Shown: in pieces, positions 1-12,198 of the stretch
How the letters are laid out: every line of letters starts with the position of its first letter
Position numbering within the stretch: the first letter of the stretch is position 1
Assembly: GCA_016081115.2 (NCBI GenBank)
Contig: CM071936.1
Location: 77,539,262-77,603,261 of the forward strand
DNA length: 64,000 nt
Direction of reading: 5' to 3'
Source: Rehmannia glutinosa
Taxonomy: Eukaryota; Streptophyta; Magnoliopsida; Lamiales; Orobanchaceae
Notes under the pieces: model-generated
Told to the model about the DNA's origin: nothing
The model's database searches: none
The model's input: the letters and a program-made list of their open reading frames with translations, nothing else
Made by a program: the position numbers and the translations under genes

Positions 1-915
1 CCTCAGTCCCCTTGGAAGGGAAATACCCTGAAGAGGTGTGGACTGGGAAAATAAGTTGGAAGGGAACACATAAGAGCTGTAGTTTGTACATCAAAAGACT
101 GATAAATTAGAACTAAGGTCTATAAAATGTGTTTTTCTTGGCTACCCTGAAGGGGTTAAAGGCTATAGACTTTGCAACAGAGGAGAACCTGGTTTTAAAA
201 CTATGATTAGCAAGGATGTTTTATTCAATGAACTTGAATTCCCTTGCCTTGTGCATCCTCCCCCTCAAACTGTTTCTAAAAATGATAATACTCCAAATGA
301 GGTGGAGCTTTCTAATGTGTCTCATAATATTGTTGTACCTGCTGATTCTCATATCAATGATGCTTTGCTTGACAATGTGAATGATAATGATGTGCATATT
401 GATGATGATACTCAACATGATAATATGCATGATGTGCATAATGACTTTCCTGATGTCAACACTGAAAATGAACCTGTTGATGATATTCATGATGATCTGA
501 ATGATTATGTGTTAACTAGGGATAAAACTAGGAGGCATGTTAGAATCCCAAACAAATTTGCTGACTTTCTTATGACATCCTATGTGTTTTCTGTGTTTGA
601 ATCTATTGATGGTTCTGAGCCTAAAACCTTCTCTGAAGTTATGAAATCTGCTGAATCTGCTAAATGGCTGAGTGCAATGCATGATGAAATGACTTCTCTG
701 CATGTTAATAACACATGGATTCTTGTTCCTAAACCTCCTAATTGCTCTGTGGTTGATTGTAAATGGTTATACAAGGTTAAACAAGAATCTGAGGGTGTTA
801 GATTTAAAGCTAGATTAGTTGCTAAGGGTTTTACTCATAAGGAAGGGATTGATTACACAGAAATTTTTGCACCTGTTGTTAAATTTGTCACTGTGAGAAT
901 TATGCTTGCTCTTGT
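1..915 (+). pseudogene. Ty1/copia pol fragment (integrase C-terminus to RT N-terminus), duplication copy 1
   Basis: Remnant of a copia polyprotein. The 5' part encodes the end of integrase, and positions 203-915 encode an acidic Asp/Asn/His-rich linker followed by the start of the RVT_2 reverse transcriptase, with motifs WLSAMHDEM, WKYKVKQ-like and ARLVAKGFTHKEGIDYTE. The reading frame is lost upstream of 203. The element is cut at 911-915 (CTTGT), where an LTR beginning TGTCATAACC starts; the rest of the RT is absent here. The whole segment is nearly identical to 26886-27799, and this copy keeps a Trp codon and an APVVKFVTVR stretch that are damaged in the other copy. Not functional. Confidence 0.88.
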
Positions 916-1360
916 TGTCATAACCCGAAACTTTGTATATTGATTATCCTAATTGAAACATTCATAAAGATTATTACATGCAATCTTGACATTTTATATT
1001 GACATTTTAATGCATGCAAAATGAAGATATTTCTGATATTAGGTTAATTACATTAAGTAGAGAAATATATACAATACCTGATATATAGATAGTTGGATAT
1101 TAAGTCTAAGATAAATTATAATAATATATTGTTTTATGTATATTGTTAAAAATAAAAGGTTCTAATCTATATATATATATATATATAGTAAATAGTACAT
1201 ATATCTAATATGTGTGCATGTCAGTATAACATAACTAAGGATAATCTTACAAATAGATTTAACTAATGAGTTTATTAGCATTTGAGACACGTAAACATAT
1301 ATATATATATATATATATATGAGTGTGCAGCGTGGCAGCAAGTAACGCGTGATGTGCTGA
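916..1360. repeat. 5' part of a gypsy-type LTR, duplication copy 1
   Basis: AT-rich sequence beginning TGTCATAACCCGAAAC immediately after CTTGT in the copia RT. It matches 27800-28244, whose full insertion ends in GGTGTTACA followed by a second CTTGT at 42227. It contains AT microsatellites near 1172-1188 and 1298-1320. Here only the first portion is present because an antisense LINE follows. No coding potential. Confidence 0.65.
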
Positions 1361-2475
1361 TTTTTTTTTCTTTTTTTTTTCCAAAACGCTAGTTTTTTAT
1401 TATCTTTTTTTTTTGACCAGGCTAGTTTTTTATTATCAATCAAAAGCAACATACAAACAAAAGCCAGCAAGCATAAAAAGCCATCTTGGTTACATCAGTT
1501 AATCCAAGATGGGAATTGGGAATCCCAACAATTCAAAAAGCCATTAGAGGCCAATCTGACAAGTTTATCACACACCCCCTACATTGAGTCTCATCAAACA
1601 AGAAAATGCAGCCTTCAAATAAATGTGAAAGGAGATAAATGTCCTTAGCTATATCACCATTCGATCCGCAAACGAGAGCTTTTGATTCGACTTCAAAGAT
1701 ATCTCTTCCACATTGATCAGAACGCATTCGCTCCACTTATTCTTGTATGCCATCAGTTGACCCTCTCTAATTGCAAGCAAGGATGCTCCCACTGGATCCA
1801 TACAACCATCCCTAGAAGCATTCCAAGCTTTTATAACTTGTCCATTTTCCTCTCTAGCCACACAGCCCCAAGTCACATAAAGAGGATGACTCAAATTAGC
1901 ACTGACAGAAATTAGAATCTGTCCTACCACATTGGAATCACTCTTATCTCCCATGGTTCTTTTTCCCCTCTCCAACCCAGCTATATTTCTGAGACTAGAT
2001 CTACTATAACCAAAAGAGAATTCTTTCCACTCTGCAACAACAAGTTCGATTGTATCTCTTACCGGCAAGATCACTTCTTCGAATTTCCAGAGATTTCTCG
2101 TTTTCCACAACCACCAAAGAATGTAGACTGTCAGACTGATTCTATCTTGAACGCACCCCATTTTTGGAATAGAGCAAATGTACATCCACCAATCTTCAAA
2201 GGATTCATTCTCACTCGGATGTTTTGACCATTTAACTGGGGCCATTTTCCAAACAACCTGAGCTCTTGAGCAGTGAAAGAACAAATGCTCCGGTGTTTCA
2301 ACGTCCAGTCCACACAAGCAACAAATCTCATCCACATTAATACCTCTCTTTCTCAACTGTGAAGAAGTTGGCAGGGTAGCAGTAATACATTTCCATAGGA
2401 AATGTTTGAGTTTGTTTTTAATATTCAATTTCCAAGTGGCTGCCCACATCTTTTTCCTAGCTTTATTGCCATCAC

Positions 2476-2509
<34 letters not shown>

Positions 2510-3772
2510 TCATCAGAGGTATCCCCACATGCTCTGTTGGCAATTGCCCACACTGCTTTCGGAGCCTATGGAGCGCTCGCTACAAAGTAATGGGACTAAT
2601 CCTCTGCAGGAGATGGACCGCCCCAAGCCCACACTCCACGCGATAGTCAGGGATCGATCCCAGGACCTCTAACCCACCAAAGATGGGCGCACGCCACTCG
2701 GACAAACCCCTTCTGGGAATCCACTTTGTATCTGTTTAAAAAGTTAAATAGCTTCATAAGCAGACTTAACAGTGAATTGTCCCTTTGTGTTGTGGTGCCA
2801 AACCAGCTTAGGATTTCCTTCACTATGAGAGATAGGTAAATTCAAGATAAGTTCTGCATCTCTCTTAGAAAACCATGATAAGACCAATTCCTTGTTCCAA
2901 TATCCAACAATTCCTTGATCCAAGAAGGCCCATTATCTCCCCTTGAGACAGGATCGGGTAAAAAAGACGGAAATTTGGGAAGCCACGGGCTGTCCCAAAT
3001 TCAAAATTGTGTGCACACCGCAATAGAAAATCTAGCTCCCACTTAACAACATCCTTAGCTTTCAACCAACATCTCCACATCCAGGAATCATATGAGTGCT
3101 GCTGTGAGGAGAAAAAATCACCCATAGGAAAATATTTACCTTTCATGACTTTGCTCATGATCAGTGTTGGTTCTGTTAAGACTCTCCAAATTTGTTTAGC
3201 AATAAGAGCCAAATTAAAATCATGGATATCCTTAAAGCCCAAACCACCTTTTTTTTTTTCCACAATGAAGTTTCTCCCATTTTGCCCAGTGAATGGTCTG
3301 TTGCCCTTCTCATCGATCGACCCCACCAAAATTTGGATGCAACGGCTTAAAGACTTACACACACCAATCGGTAAAAGAAAACAAGACATAATATAAATCG
3401 GAAGAGGGGAAAAAAGCGCTTTCAATAAGACTCTTTACCAGCCGGATTAAGGAATTTATTCTTCCAGTTACAAATCCTATTTTGGGCAACTTCAACAACA
3501 AAATTGAAAGTCTCTTACTTAGATCTACCTATAACCATAGGAAACCCAAGATATCTAACGTTGGCAGCAGTTTGTATTCCGTTAAGAATATTACAGACAT
3601 TGGTTTTGATATCCATATGAGTATTTTTGCTAAAAAATACGGATGATTTCTCCATATTAACGAGCTGACCTGATGCACCACAATACCTCTCAATAATATG
3701 CTTAATCACATAGGCTTGTTGAGCAGAGGCTTCACAAAATAATAAAGAATCATCCGCAAAGAAGAGATGCGT
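1361..3772 (-). pseudogene. LINE ORF2 3' part (RT core end, zf-RVT, RNase H), duplication copy 1
   Basis: Minus-strand plant LINE fragment. Reading from high to low coordinates: the RT catalytic FADDSLLFCEA region (3515-3772), the RT thumb with GLGFKDIHDFNLALIAKQIWR (about 2865-3425), the zinc-binding zf-RVT region with CCLCGLDVETPEHLFFHC (about 2290-2400), and a degenerate RNase H (about 1650-2000). The 3' end is an A-tail, seen as a T-run at 1361-1380. A 234-bp SINE (2479-2712) interrupts it. Several frameshifts plus an in-frame stop just before 3515 that is shared with copy 2. Similarity to 28245-30411 stops abruptly at 3772. Confidence 0.85.
2479..2712 (-). mobile_element. tRNA-derived SINE insertion
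   Basis: A 234-bp block absent from the otherwise matching site at 29336-29339. On the minus strand it begins GGGGTTTGTCCGAGTGG, has a pol III box B-like GGTCCTGGGATCGATCC about 50 bases in, a body of about 150 bp, and ends in an A-tail (T-run 2479-2508). The box A/box B spacing and A-tail fit a plant tRNA-derived SINE. The TSD is short or ambiguous because the target contains AAAG next to the tail. The empty site in the sister copy is strong evidence for a true insertion. Confidence 0.85.
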
Positions 3773-3941
3773 CATAATATAATAACAGGAAATTATACTT
3801 ATGCATGACATTAGAAATGATAGTGGGCCCATCTTCAGATACCTAACACAACATTGATGTTCAGTCTTCGGACAAGAGCATCAATTGTAAATGATACTCT
3901 CAAATGTGGGAATCAAATACTGACAATAAGTCATGTCAAAC

Positions 3942-4375
3942 AATAACCTTCCTTTGGGCCGATTATTGTTTACATGGATAACCTAATAATCATCACGTAT
4001 TTATTACCACATGTATGACTATTATTCGGCCAAGTAATGACCTTCCTTTGGGCCGATCATTATTTGTATAAATAATAGACATACACATCTTAGTATCTCA
4101 AAATAAATCTACACAATAGAGGTTACTTTGCTAACGTACTGTTTCAATTTATTTTAAAATATCAAACATAAAATATAATGTAATCTCAATTTTGCCTCAT
4201 ATGTCTATTATCTGACCAAATAATAATCTTCCTTTGGGCCAATTATTATCCGCATAAATATAGACAAATTGCAAATCTTTTACCTGGATCTAATATTTCA
4301 AAATAAATTTAGTAACAGGGGTCATTTTGGCGACATGCTACTTCAATTTATCTCAAAATATATAGATAATATTCG
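3942..4375. repeat. Diverged direct repeats carrying a TTCCTTTGGGCC core
   Basis: The core TTCCTTTGGGCC with flanking AATAA/TTATT arms occurs at about 3942-3968, 4033-4064 and 4221-4254. The latter two head longer diverged repeats (about 4033-4170 and 4222-4365) that also share TCTCAAAATA, a GGTCA/TTACTTTGG stretch and CTTCAATTTAT. The arms could form an imperfect hairpin. I do not recognise the family; no ORF. Confidence 0.6.
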
Positions 4376-5240
4376 CTAACTAAATAAAAATTAATATATC
4401 AGGATTATAACTAAATTTGAGTCGTATTCTGAGTAGATTAAATTTAAATCCAAACTAGATTTAAATCAAATTCAATCCTTACGGATATGAAAAATTTCAT
4501 CCCAACTTTATGACTAACCATAAGTCAAAAATCCATCCTTATTTGAATTTAAAGCCTAAAAATACTAAATTAGGCCCAGTTCAACTTTTTATATGCAATT
4601 GAGTTTAAAATTAACCTTATTTGAATTTAAAGTCTAAAGAAAACTAAACAAGATTTTAAATTCAACACTATTTAAATTTAATAACCTTGATGACCAGATT
4701 GGGTCATAAATCTAATTAGAATCCAAATCAAGTTCAATATCCAAAATTTTAATCCAAAAATTAAACTATATAAGTTTGAGTCCAATATAAATTAAGCTCA
4801 AATCTTAATTCCTTATCTTGATTTAAGGTCCGAAAAACTAAATAGGCCCTAAAATCAAACTCTTAAATATTCTTAGGGTTTTCACCAAATTTGGGTTGAA
4901 TTCTTTACTTAACAAAATTCAAAATTAATCCAATATTTATTGGTTGAATTAACACACCCTTAATGACCCAATACTTTAAGCCTAAATTTATAAATCCAAA
5001 ATTTTCCTTATTTGAATTTTGGGTTCACACTAATTCTAGATCAACCGTTATTTAGACTTAAAGACCCAAAATAAAATTTTAGGTCCAAAATCTAATCTTA
5101 AATTTGGATTAAATAATAAAAAATAAAAAATTGAGCCAACTTTGGCCCAAAACCAAATTTGCCATTTATGAGTTTAGCCCATATCAAATTTGAACATGAA
5201 GGCCCAAAGATGAGCCAAATCGAAAGCCGTCATCTTCTTC
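4376..5240. other. AT-rich non-coding DNA, nothing recognised
   Basis: Long AT-rich stretch with many short, degenerate phrases such as TTGAATTTAAAG and CCAAATTTGAG on both strands. No convincing ORF, TSD or terminal repeat could be identified. Confidence 0.5.
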
Positions 5241-5318
5241 TTCAAATTATCAAATAGAACTCGAGAACTTTCTCAATCTTCAAATTATCAAATAGAACTC
5301 GAGAACTTTCTCAATCTT
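5241..5318. repeat. Short tandem duplication (about 39-bp unit, two copies)
   Basis: The phrase TTCAAATTATCAAATAGAAC, continuing through CTCGAGAACTTTCTCAATCT, is present twice back to back. It lies just upstream of the first of two 1-kb direct repeats. Non-coding. Confidence 0.8.
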
Positions 5319-5329
5319 TCTCAAATAGT

Positions 5330-6372
5330 GTAATTATCTTTGCCTCAAATCTTTACCATTTCTTAACTTTTGTCGTCTAAACTTTGTGTAATTTTTGTGG
5401 CGCCACCTGAACTTTACGATTTCATCTTGATACATAAGTTGAATAAAAATAAAATATTTTATATATATGCCTACATTTTCTCTCCCTTTCAATTTCTTAT
5501 ACACAATAAAACAATTTAATGAAATATAAATATAAAAATAAAAAATTTCAATTATATTAATTATATATATTTGTAATGAGTCTCCTTTTCAATTTCATAT
5601 TCAAAAAAAATATAATTAGTGTTTACCCTAGTAAATATATTATTATTTATTAATAAAGTTTTCTTGCGGTAATAATTTTGTATACACGAAAACACAAATT
5701 CTCAACTTCAAGGATTTTTGAGAAAACATTAGCCAAAACTTTAGAAACCTTAAAAAGAAAGTAAAGTAAAAATGCTAGTATTAAGTTTAAACAATACTTT
5801 AGCAAATCGTATAAACAGTTATAAATTTTAAAATAATCAAAATTCATTAAAACTGTAATACTTTTAACTTTTTGAAATTTTACTTCAATCTATACAAAAA
5901 CAAAAATACATCTTATTATGTTCAAATTGACATTGTTTAATTATAACTTGACTTTTAATATAGAAATTAACAAACAAATTAAAGAAAAACAATATGGAAA
6001 TTATAAATTAAATTCATCGTTAATAAAGTTTGTAGTTAGAATAGCCATTATAATATGGATACGCCTTACAAAATTCATGAATTTCATATTTTGCATTCTT
6101 AGGAATAGCTATTTTCGAAATTTACAAGGTTTGTATTTCAATAAAATAAATTTACTATTATCCATTCATAGATATATCTTGGCAATTGCCATTTAGAGTT
6201 ACAAATGATTAGTGTGTGCTTAAACTACAGACAAAACAAGTGGAATGGCAGCGGTGGCCATCCTTCATAAAGTTTCTAAAATTAACATATCATATACATA
6301 TAATTATCAATATTTTTAATCATATTCCCTTGAACAAAATAGAATTACCGCTTTTTATCTATTAGTATAAGA
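5330..6372. repeat. About 1-kb direct repeat, copy A
   Basis: Copy A of a diverged direct repeat whose partner is 6714-7792. Shared landmarks in order: GCCTCAAATCTT, TTTGTGTAATTTTT, ACATAAGTTGAATAAAAATA, TTTGAAATTTTACTTCAATC, CATTCATAGATATATCTTG, GGCAGCGG and TTTATCTATTAGTATAA. AT-rich with no conserved ORF; the short ORFs in either copy are not conserved. A spacer of about 340 bp (6373-6713) separates the copies, so this is either an old tandem duplication or a pair of LTR-like repeats. Confidence 0.75.
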
Positions 6373-6713
6373 AAAAGAATATCAAGTTATGCGCTTGACT
6401 TAAACCATATATGAAAACAATTTAATAATGCATTTATTCTTTTGCTAACCTAGGGCAAGAGCTATATTTAAATGAGGCTCTATAGTTATTCATTAATGAA
6501 TTAAGCTCTATTGTAAAAATCCCCGCCTAGCCCGATTAATCCCCGCCAGATGCTAGGCCCCTTGTCCACCCACCAAGATATGAACATTCTCAACTCTTCT
6601 CTTTTTTGTTCTACTAATTACTATACGATCTCTATGAATTTTATATACAATGTGTTCAGCCCATCACATGTTAAATATTCGGTGATTATTCTTTCACGTG
6701 ACACCAATGTGAT

Positions 6714-7792
6714 TGTGTAATTATTATTGCCTCAAATCTTAACTATTTTTTACCTTTTGTCATCTCTTTGTGTAATTTTTATGGCACCACTTGAAATTTA
6801 CGTTTTTATCTTGCTACATAAGTTGAATAAAAATAAAATTATTTATATATTTATTTACTTTTTATCTCTTTTCCAATTTTTTATCCATAAAAAATAAATT
6901 TACTGAAACATAAATATTAAAATACAAATGTTCAATAATATAAATTATATATTCTTGTAGTTTATCTCATTTTTAATTTACTATCCAAAAAAAATATAAT
7001 TATTGTTTACCTTAGTAAATGAATTAAATAAAATTTTCTTGAGGTAAATAAAATTATATATACAAAACATAAATTCCAAACATCAAGGGTTTTTAAAAAA
7101 AACATTAGTCTAAACTCTATAAAACTTAAAAAAAAAACAAAAAGTAAAAATGCTTAGTATTCAGTTCAAACAATATATTAGCAAATCTTATAAAAAGTTA
7201 TAAATTTAAAAATAATACGAATTCATTAAAACTGTAATACTTTTGTCATTTTGAAATTTTACTTCAATCTATACAAAAAGAAAAATACATCTTATTATGT
7301 TCAAATTTACATTGTTTACAATTAATTGACTTTTGATAAAGAAATTAACAAAAAAAATAAATTAGAAATTAAATTCATCGATAATAAAGTTTATAGTTAC
7401 AATAGCCATTATCATATGGACACACCTTACAAAATTCATGAATTTAATAAAAGCTATTATTTTGCATTCTTAGGAATAGCTATTTTCGAAGTTTACCAAG
7501 CTTTGTATTTCGATGAAATAAAATTACTATTACCCATTCATAGATATATCTTGTCAATTGCCATTTAAATTTAATGTTATCCATTCATAGATATATCTTG
7601 TCAATTGCCATTTAGAGTTACAAAAGATCACTGTGTGCTTAAACGAGAGACAAAACAAGTGGAACGGCAGCGGCGACCATCCTTCATAAAAGTTTCTAAA
7701 ATTAATATATCATATACATAAAATTATTATAATTTTTAATTATAGTCCCTTGAACAAAACAAAAATAACGCTTTTTTTATCTATTAGTATAA
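6714..7792. repeat. About 1-kb direct repeat, copy B
   Basis: Copy B of the repeat at 5330-6372, with the same landmarks in the same order and orientation. It carries a private local duplication near 7540-7615, where the phrase CATTCATAGATATATCTTG occurs twice. Its right edge lies next to the insertion site of the LINE at 7814. No coding potential is evident. Confidence 0.75.
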
Positions 7793-7843
7793 AGTACAAC
7801 CTGATGTAGTAAGTTTTTTTTTTTTTTTTGAAAAGGAATTTCA

Positions 7844-9934
7844 TTACGAATAATGAGAAGTACAAATATTATCGAGGTGAGCAACCACAAAGATCGGATG
7901 CTCCACCCAAATAAAAGGACTAGCATAAGAACACGAAGCTCTAGCAATAGCATGAGCTACATTGTTCGCTTGTCTACCAATAAATTGAACCGAGAAACCT
8001 GGTTCTGAAGAGAGAATCCTTGAACAACACCGAATGATTTTTCCGAATTCCGAGAGGTCTAACTCATCTTTTTTAAGCGCATCTACAACCCCTTTGGCAT
8101 CCATTTCAAAAATAACTTTAGCAAAACCCAGACTTTGGATCCACTTTAAACCATCCAATAAACCTAGACCTTCCCCTTCTAAAACACTAATGTTCCCTTT
8201 AAAGCATTTAGACCTGCACGCCAAGAATCCTCCTGTATCATCCCTTATTACAATTCTAGCGCCATAAAGATTTTGATCTTTAAAAAATGCTGCATCTATG
8301 TTGCATTTTAAGAATGAACCTGGGGGTACATGCCAAGCCTTGCATGCAAGAAAATTGGGAGTAGATTGCACAAAGATTCTATGCCTAGCAGACTTCCAAG
8401 CATCCAAATATGATAAGGCATAGGAAACAGTACACCTGGCATTTGTTTGGGAGTTATTCCAAATTTTTGAGTTCCTTTGCTTCCACAAATTCCACATTAT
8501 CATACTGATTCGACTCGAAACAGTCGGCGATTCATCCTCCAATATAGAAAATATCCACTCAGCAAACGATTCAATTTTATTAGCGACTTTATTAACAATA
8601 TGCAGCATATTGCTCTCTCGCCAGCAATCCACTGCGAACTCGCAAGTGATAAAAATGTGCCAACAATTTTCGAGTTGTAACTCACACAATGCGCAGGTCT
8701 GCGTAATGCTCACTCCTTTACCGACCAAGTTGATCCTTGTAGGTAGGCAATTCCGGCATGCGCGCCACAAGAAAAATTTAACTTTATGGGGTATTTTCAA
8801 ATTCCAGATTCTGTTCCAGGCCCCTGTGCAGCCAAGTTGCTCATCAATAATACTATCGACCAACCCTTTGTAACCCGATTTGACGGTATAAGCCCCTGTC
8901 TTGGAGAAATGCCATAACAATCTATCAGCTTCTCCGGACTCACACAACGGGATATTTAGAATCTGTTCAACATCTCTCTCATTAAAAAACTCCTCAATGG
9001 TACTTGTGTCCCACTCTAAAGTACTTGGAATAAGTAGATCATTTACTGCCATATCTTCTAATCCCTCAATTACAGGGGTACTTACCAGGAAATTATTGGA
9101 ATCACGTAACCAAGGTGCGTTCCACACATTTATGGAACTACCATCTCCGATACTCCACCTTGTACCCAATCTAAGCAATTGTCTCGAGCTCCAAATGCTA
9201 CGCCACGTGAAGCTAGGATTACATCCAAGCTCAGAACTGAGGAAGTCCCCATTCGGGAAATATTTAGCTTTGAGAATCTTACAAACAAGAGCATCTGGGC
9301 CAGATATTAATTTCCAACCAAGCTTTGCCAACATTGCTAGATTGAAGAAGTGAAACTCACGGAAACCAAGTCCACCTGCTGATTTAGTAACACACAACTT
9401 ATTCCAACTTAGCCAATTTATTCCGCGTCCACCGTCCTTCCGTGAACCCCACCAAAACGAGTTAATCATTTTTTGTAGCTCATCGCCAAGCAAAGTTGGA
9501 AGGAGAAACGCACTAATACAGTACGACGGGAGTGCTTGGGCGACTGATTTTACAAGCACACATTTTCCTGCTTTAGATAGCGGTTTGTTACGCCACTTTT
9601 GCAAATGAGACCATAAATTATCACGAATGTATCGGAATATCTCCCGTTTATGTTGCCCAATTAAGGAAGGAAGTCCCAGGTACCTGACATAATGCCCCTG
9701 ATGTTGGACTCCAAGTGTGGTAATTACCTCTTGCTGTTGATTAAAGTTCACATTTGAATTAAAGGTAACACTTGACTTCTGGAGATTTATAGCCTGACCA
9801 GAGGAGACTTCATAAAGATGCAATATTTGTTTTTTTTTGTGCCTCATCTTTATTAGTGGAGAAGAATAAAAAGCTATCATCCGCAAAAAGGAGGTGGGAA
9901 ATAGATGGAGCTCCCCGACAAATTTTAGCACCAT
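7844..9934 (-). pseudogene. LINE ORF2 C-terminal half: RT thumb, zf-RVT, RNase H
   Basis: A 696-codon open frame, the longest intact frame in the element. Residues about 90-280 are the RT connection with YLGLPSLIG, PLSKAGKCVLVKSV and FWWGSRKDGGRGINW. The zf-RVT region near residues 380-440 includes KVKFFLWRACRNCLP and CALCELQLENCWHIFITC. The RNase H (RVT_3) region spans about 565-690, with CNIDAAFF, the Glu in VLEGEGLGLLDGL, FEMDAKGVVDAL and NNVAHAIARAS, the last holding the final His/Ala pattern. This RNase H would remove the RNA template after first-strand synthesis. The frame ends close to the A-tail, giving a very short 3' UTR. Confidence 0.9.
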
Positions 9935-11269
9935 GAATCTGGCCTTTTAATTCCGCCGCGAGATCATGGCCGTTAAACCTTCGGCACATAGTATAAAGAG
10001 ATATGGGGATAGAGGATCCCCTTGTTCTGAGCCCACGTTTTGGAATAATTGGTCCAACTAGATGATCATTAACCACAATTGAATATGATCCTTGTTGGAC
10101 ATACAACATAATCATCTGCACCCATCTCGTATCAAAGCCCAATTTTTGCAGAATATGCTCCAAATAATTCCAGTCGACTCTATCGAAAGCCTTACTTATG
10201 TCAATCTTTAGTGCCGCTACTCCTTTCTTGCCTTTTGATTTACGCTTCATAAAGTGCAAAGTCGCAAACGCTACCAAAACATTATCCAGAATAGATCTTC
10301 CTTTTACAAAAGCCGATTGTGCATCTGATATAATAGAAGGTAGAACAACCTTTAACCGGTTAGCTATCACTTTTGATAGAATTTTATACAGTACATTGCA
10401 TAGCAAAATCGGTCGTAGGTCCTTCATTGACTGTGGATTTTGACAGTTTGGTATCAAAATAATATTCGTATCCATCAAGCCCAGAGGGAATTGCAACTCA
10501 TTGAGCCACTTAGAACCAGCAAGAAAAACATCTTCACCCAGTAACGCCCAGAATCGCGGAAAAATGCCGGATTGAAACCATCTGGAGCAGGTGATTTATC
10601 TGGATGCATAGCAAAAGTAGCTTCCTTAAATTCCTCAATAGTGAACGGCCGAAGGAGGAAATCATTTTGTCCTGAAGTGACCTTCGTTGTGACATGTTGC
10701 ACTACTTCATATTGTGTGCTCTCACTAATCGAAAACAGATTGTGAAAGTAGTTAATAGCAATATTGCAAAGATCTTGATCATTTTCATGCCACACACCAT
10801 TACAATCTTGCAACCTCGTAATTTATTATTTTTCTTTTTCTTGCAGGCAGAGGCAACCACATGAAAGAACCGAGTGTTGGAATCTCCCTCGCGAAGCCAA
10901 AATATTTTTGCTCTTTGTTGCCAATGTGCTTCTTCTTTAACCAGTAAATCTGCATATTTAGCCTTAGCCTCTTTATACCGGCTCACAGAAGCTAAATCTT
11001 CGAAGTTTCGAAAATATTCTATATCCTTATGGCAATCTGAGAGTTCTTTCTTGAACATATTATTTTGCTTTCTCTCCCACACACCCAAATATGACGAACA
11101 AAGGCTCAATATTGGAATAAGGAGAAGAATTCCAACCGTCATACACAACTTCCTTCAAATCTGGCTCCGAGAGCCATTTATTTTCAAATCTGAAAGGCCT
11201 ATGCACAATTCTTTGCCGAGGTAATAAAGTATGAAGAAGAATTGGAGAATGATCTGAAATAGAGCACAT
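9810..11269 (-). pseudogene. LINE ORF2 linker and reverse transcriptase core
   Basis: The segment 10475-11148 holds the linker with FWLREGDSNTRFFH and FAMHPDKSPAPDGFNPAFF. The RT core lies at 9810-10496, with RPILLCNVLYKILSKVIANR, DAQSAFVKGRSILDNV, the catalytic Asp in LKIDISKAFDRVDW, and LLFADDSFLFF with the catalytic Asp pair. The expected RQGDP motif is destroyed by a pair of compensating frameshifts near 10020. A homopolymer T-run near 9830-9838 shifts the frame again into the downstream ORF. Confidence 0.88.
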
Positions 11270-11286
11270 AAATTAAGAAGTCTAAC

Positions 11287-11956
11287 CTATGGAAAAAGTG
11301 ATAGCCAACTAGATGAAGACAGAGCTCTATCTAAACGTTCCTCCACTGCATCATTAGTTCCTCTTCTAGCTTCCCATGTAAATTGGTGGCCAATAAGGGG
11401 AATATCAATCAAATTACAATCATCAACTGCTTCACGAAAACCACGGTAAGACAACCAATTTGGATGTTCCACTCTCCCCTTTTTATCTGATGGGTGTAAA
11501 AGATCATTGAAATCCCCAATACAACACCATGGAAGATCACTGAGACCATGTAAATGTCGAAGTAGGTTCCAAGATTCTCTATGCCTGTTTCTTTCTGGAA
11601 AACCATAAAAACCGGTGAGACGCCATTTAACACCATGATCCTCCATCACTTCCATGTCCACATGGTTACGGGAGAAACCAAATAATGAACACGTACTATT
11701 ATTTCTCCACAAAACACAAATACCCCCACTTCTCCCAATTTTACCGACGTAAAAACATGCCCTGGAAATCTAAACGAACCCGAATTTGTTCAACTCTATT
11801 TTCATGTGACAAAGTTTCATAAAGAATAATAATATCAGGTTTATGGGCCCTAACTAAGTCACATAAAACCGAAATTGCACATGGTTGGCCCAACCCACGG
11901 CAATTCCAATCAAGACAATCGGGGCTCTGGCAGCCTGGGAGCGAGGACTCCGCCAA
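11287..11956 (-). pseudogene. LINE ORF2 N-terminus: apurinic/apyrimidinic-type endonuclease
   Basis: The N-terminal nuclease nicks target DNA to prime reverse transcription. Visible motifs: LDWNCRGLGQP at the start, a KPDIIILYETLS segment where the family has the metal-binding Glu, CCIGDFNDLLHP with the conserved GDFN, EERLDRAL, and SDHSPI just beyond in the next frame (about 11240-11269). A break separates 11712 from 11741, and another frame change follows at 11287. Typical length for the domain is about 230 residues, which this region approximates. Confidence 0.85.
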
Positions 11957-12198
11957 TAAAAAATGATTTTTAGGGCATGTAGTTGGGGTAGTAATCTCGA
12001 TTAGAATTCAAAGGCGCATAGTTTGTGAGTTTTGGGCTTGGGCCTCAATGGAAACCAAACCTCTTTTTCTTTTCCTATCATCATTTTGATCCACGTCATT
12101 TGTAACTGAAATAGTGCTGTTATTTGAGCTATCTCCCATCTGGAATGACGTTTTCCCCTAGATTTATTGTACTGATCCCCACAATTAACGGCATATTT

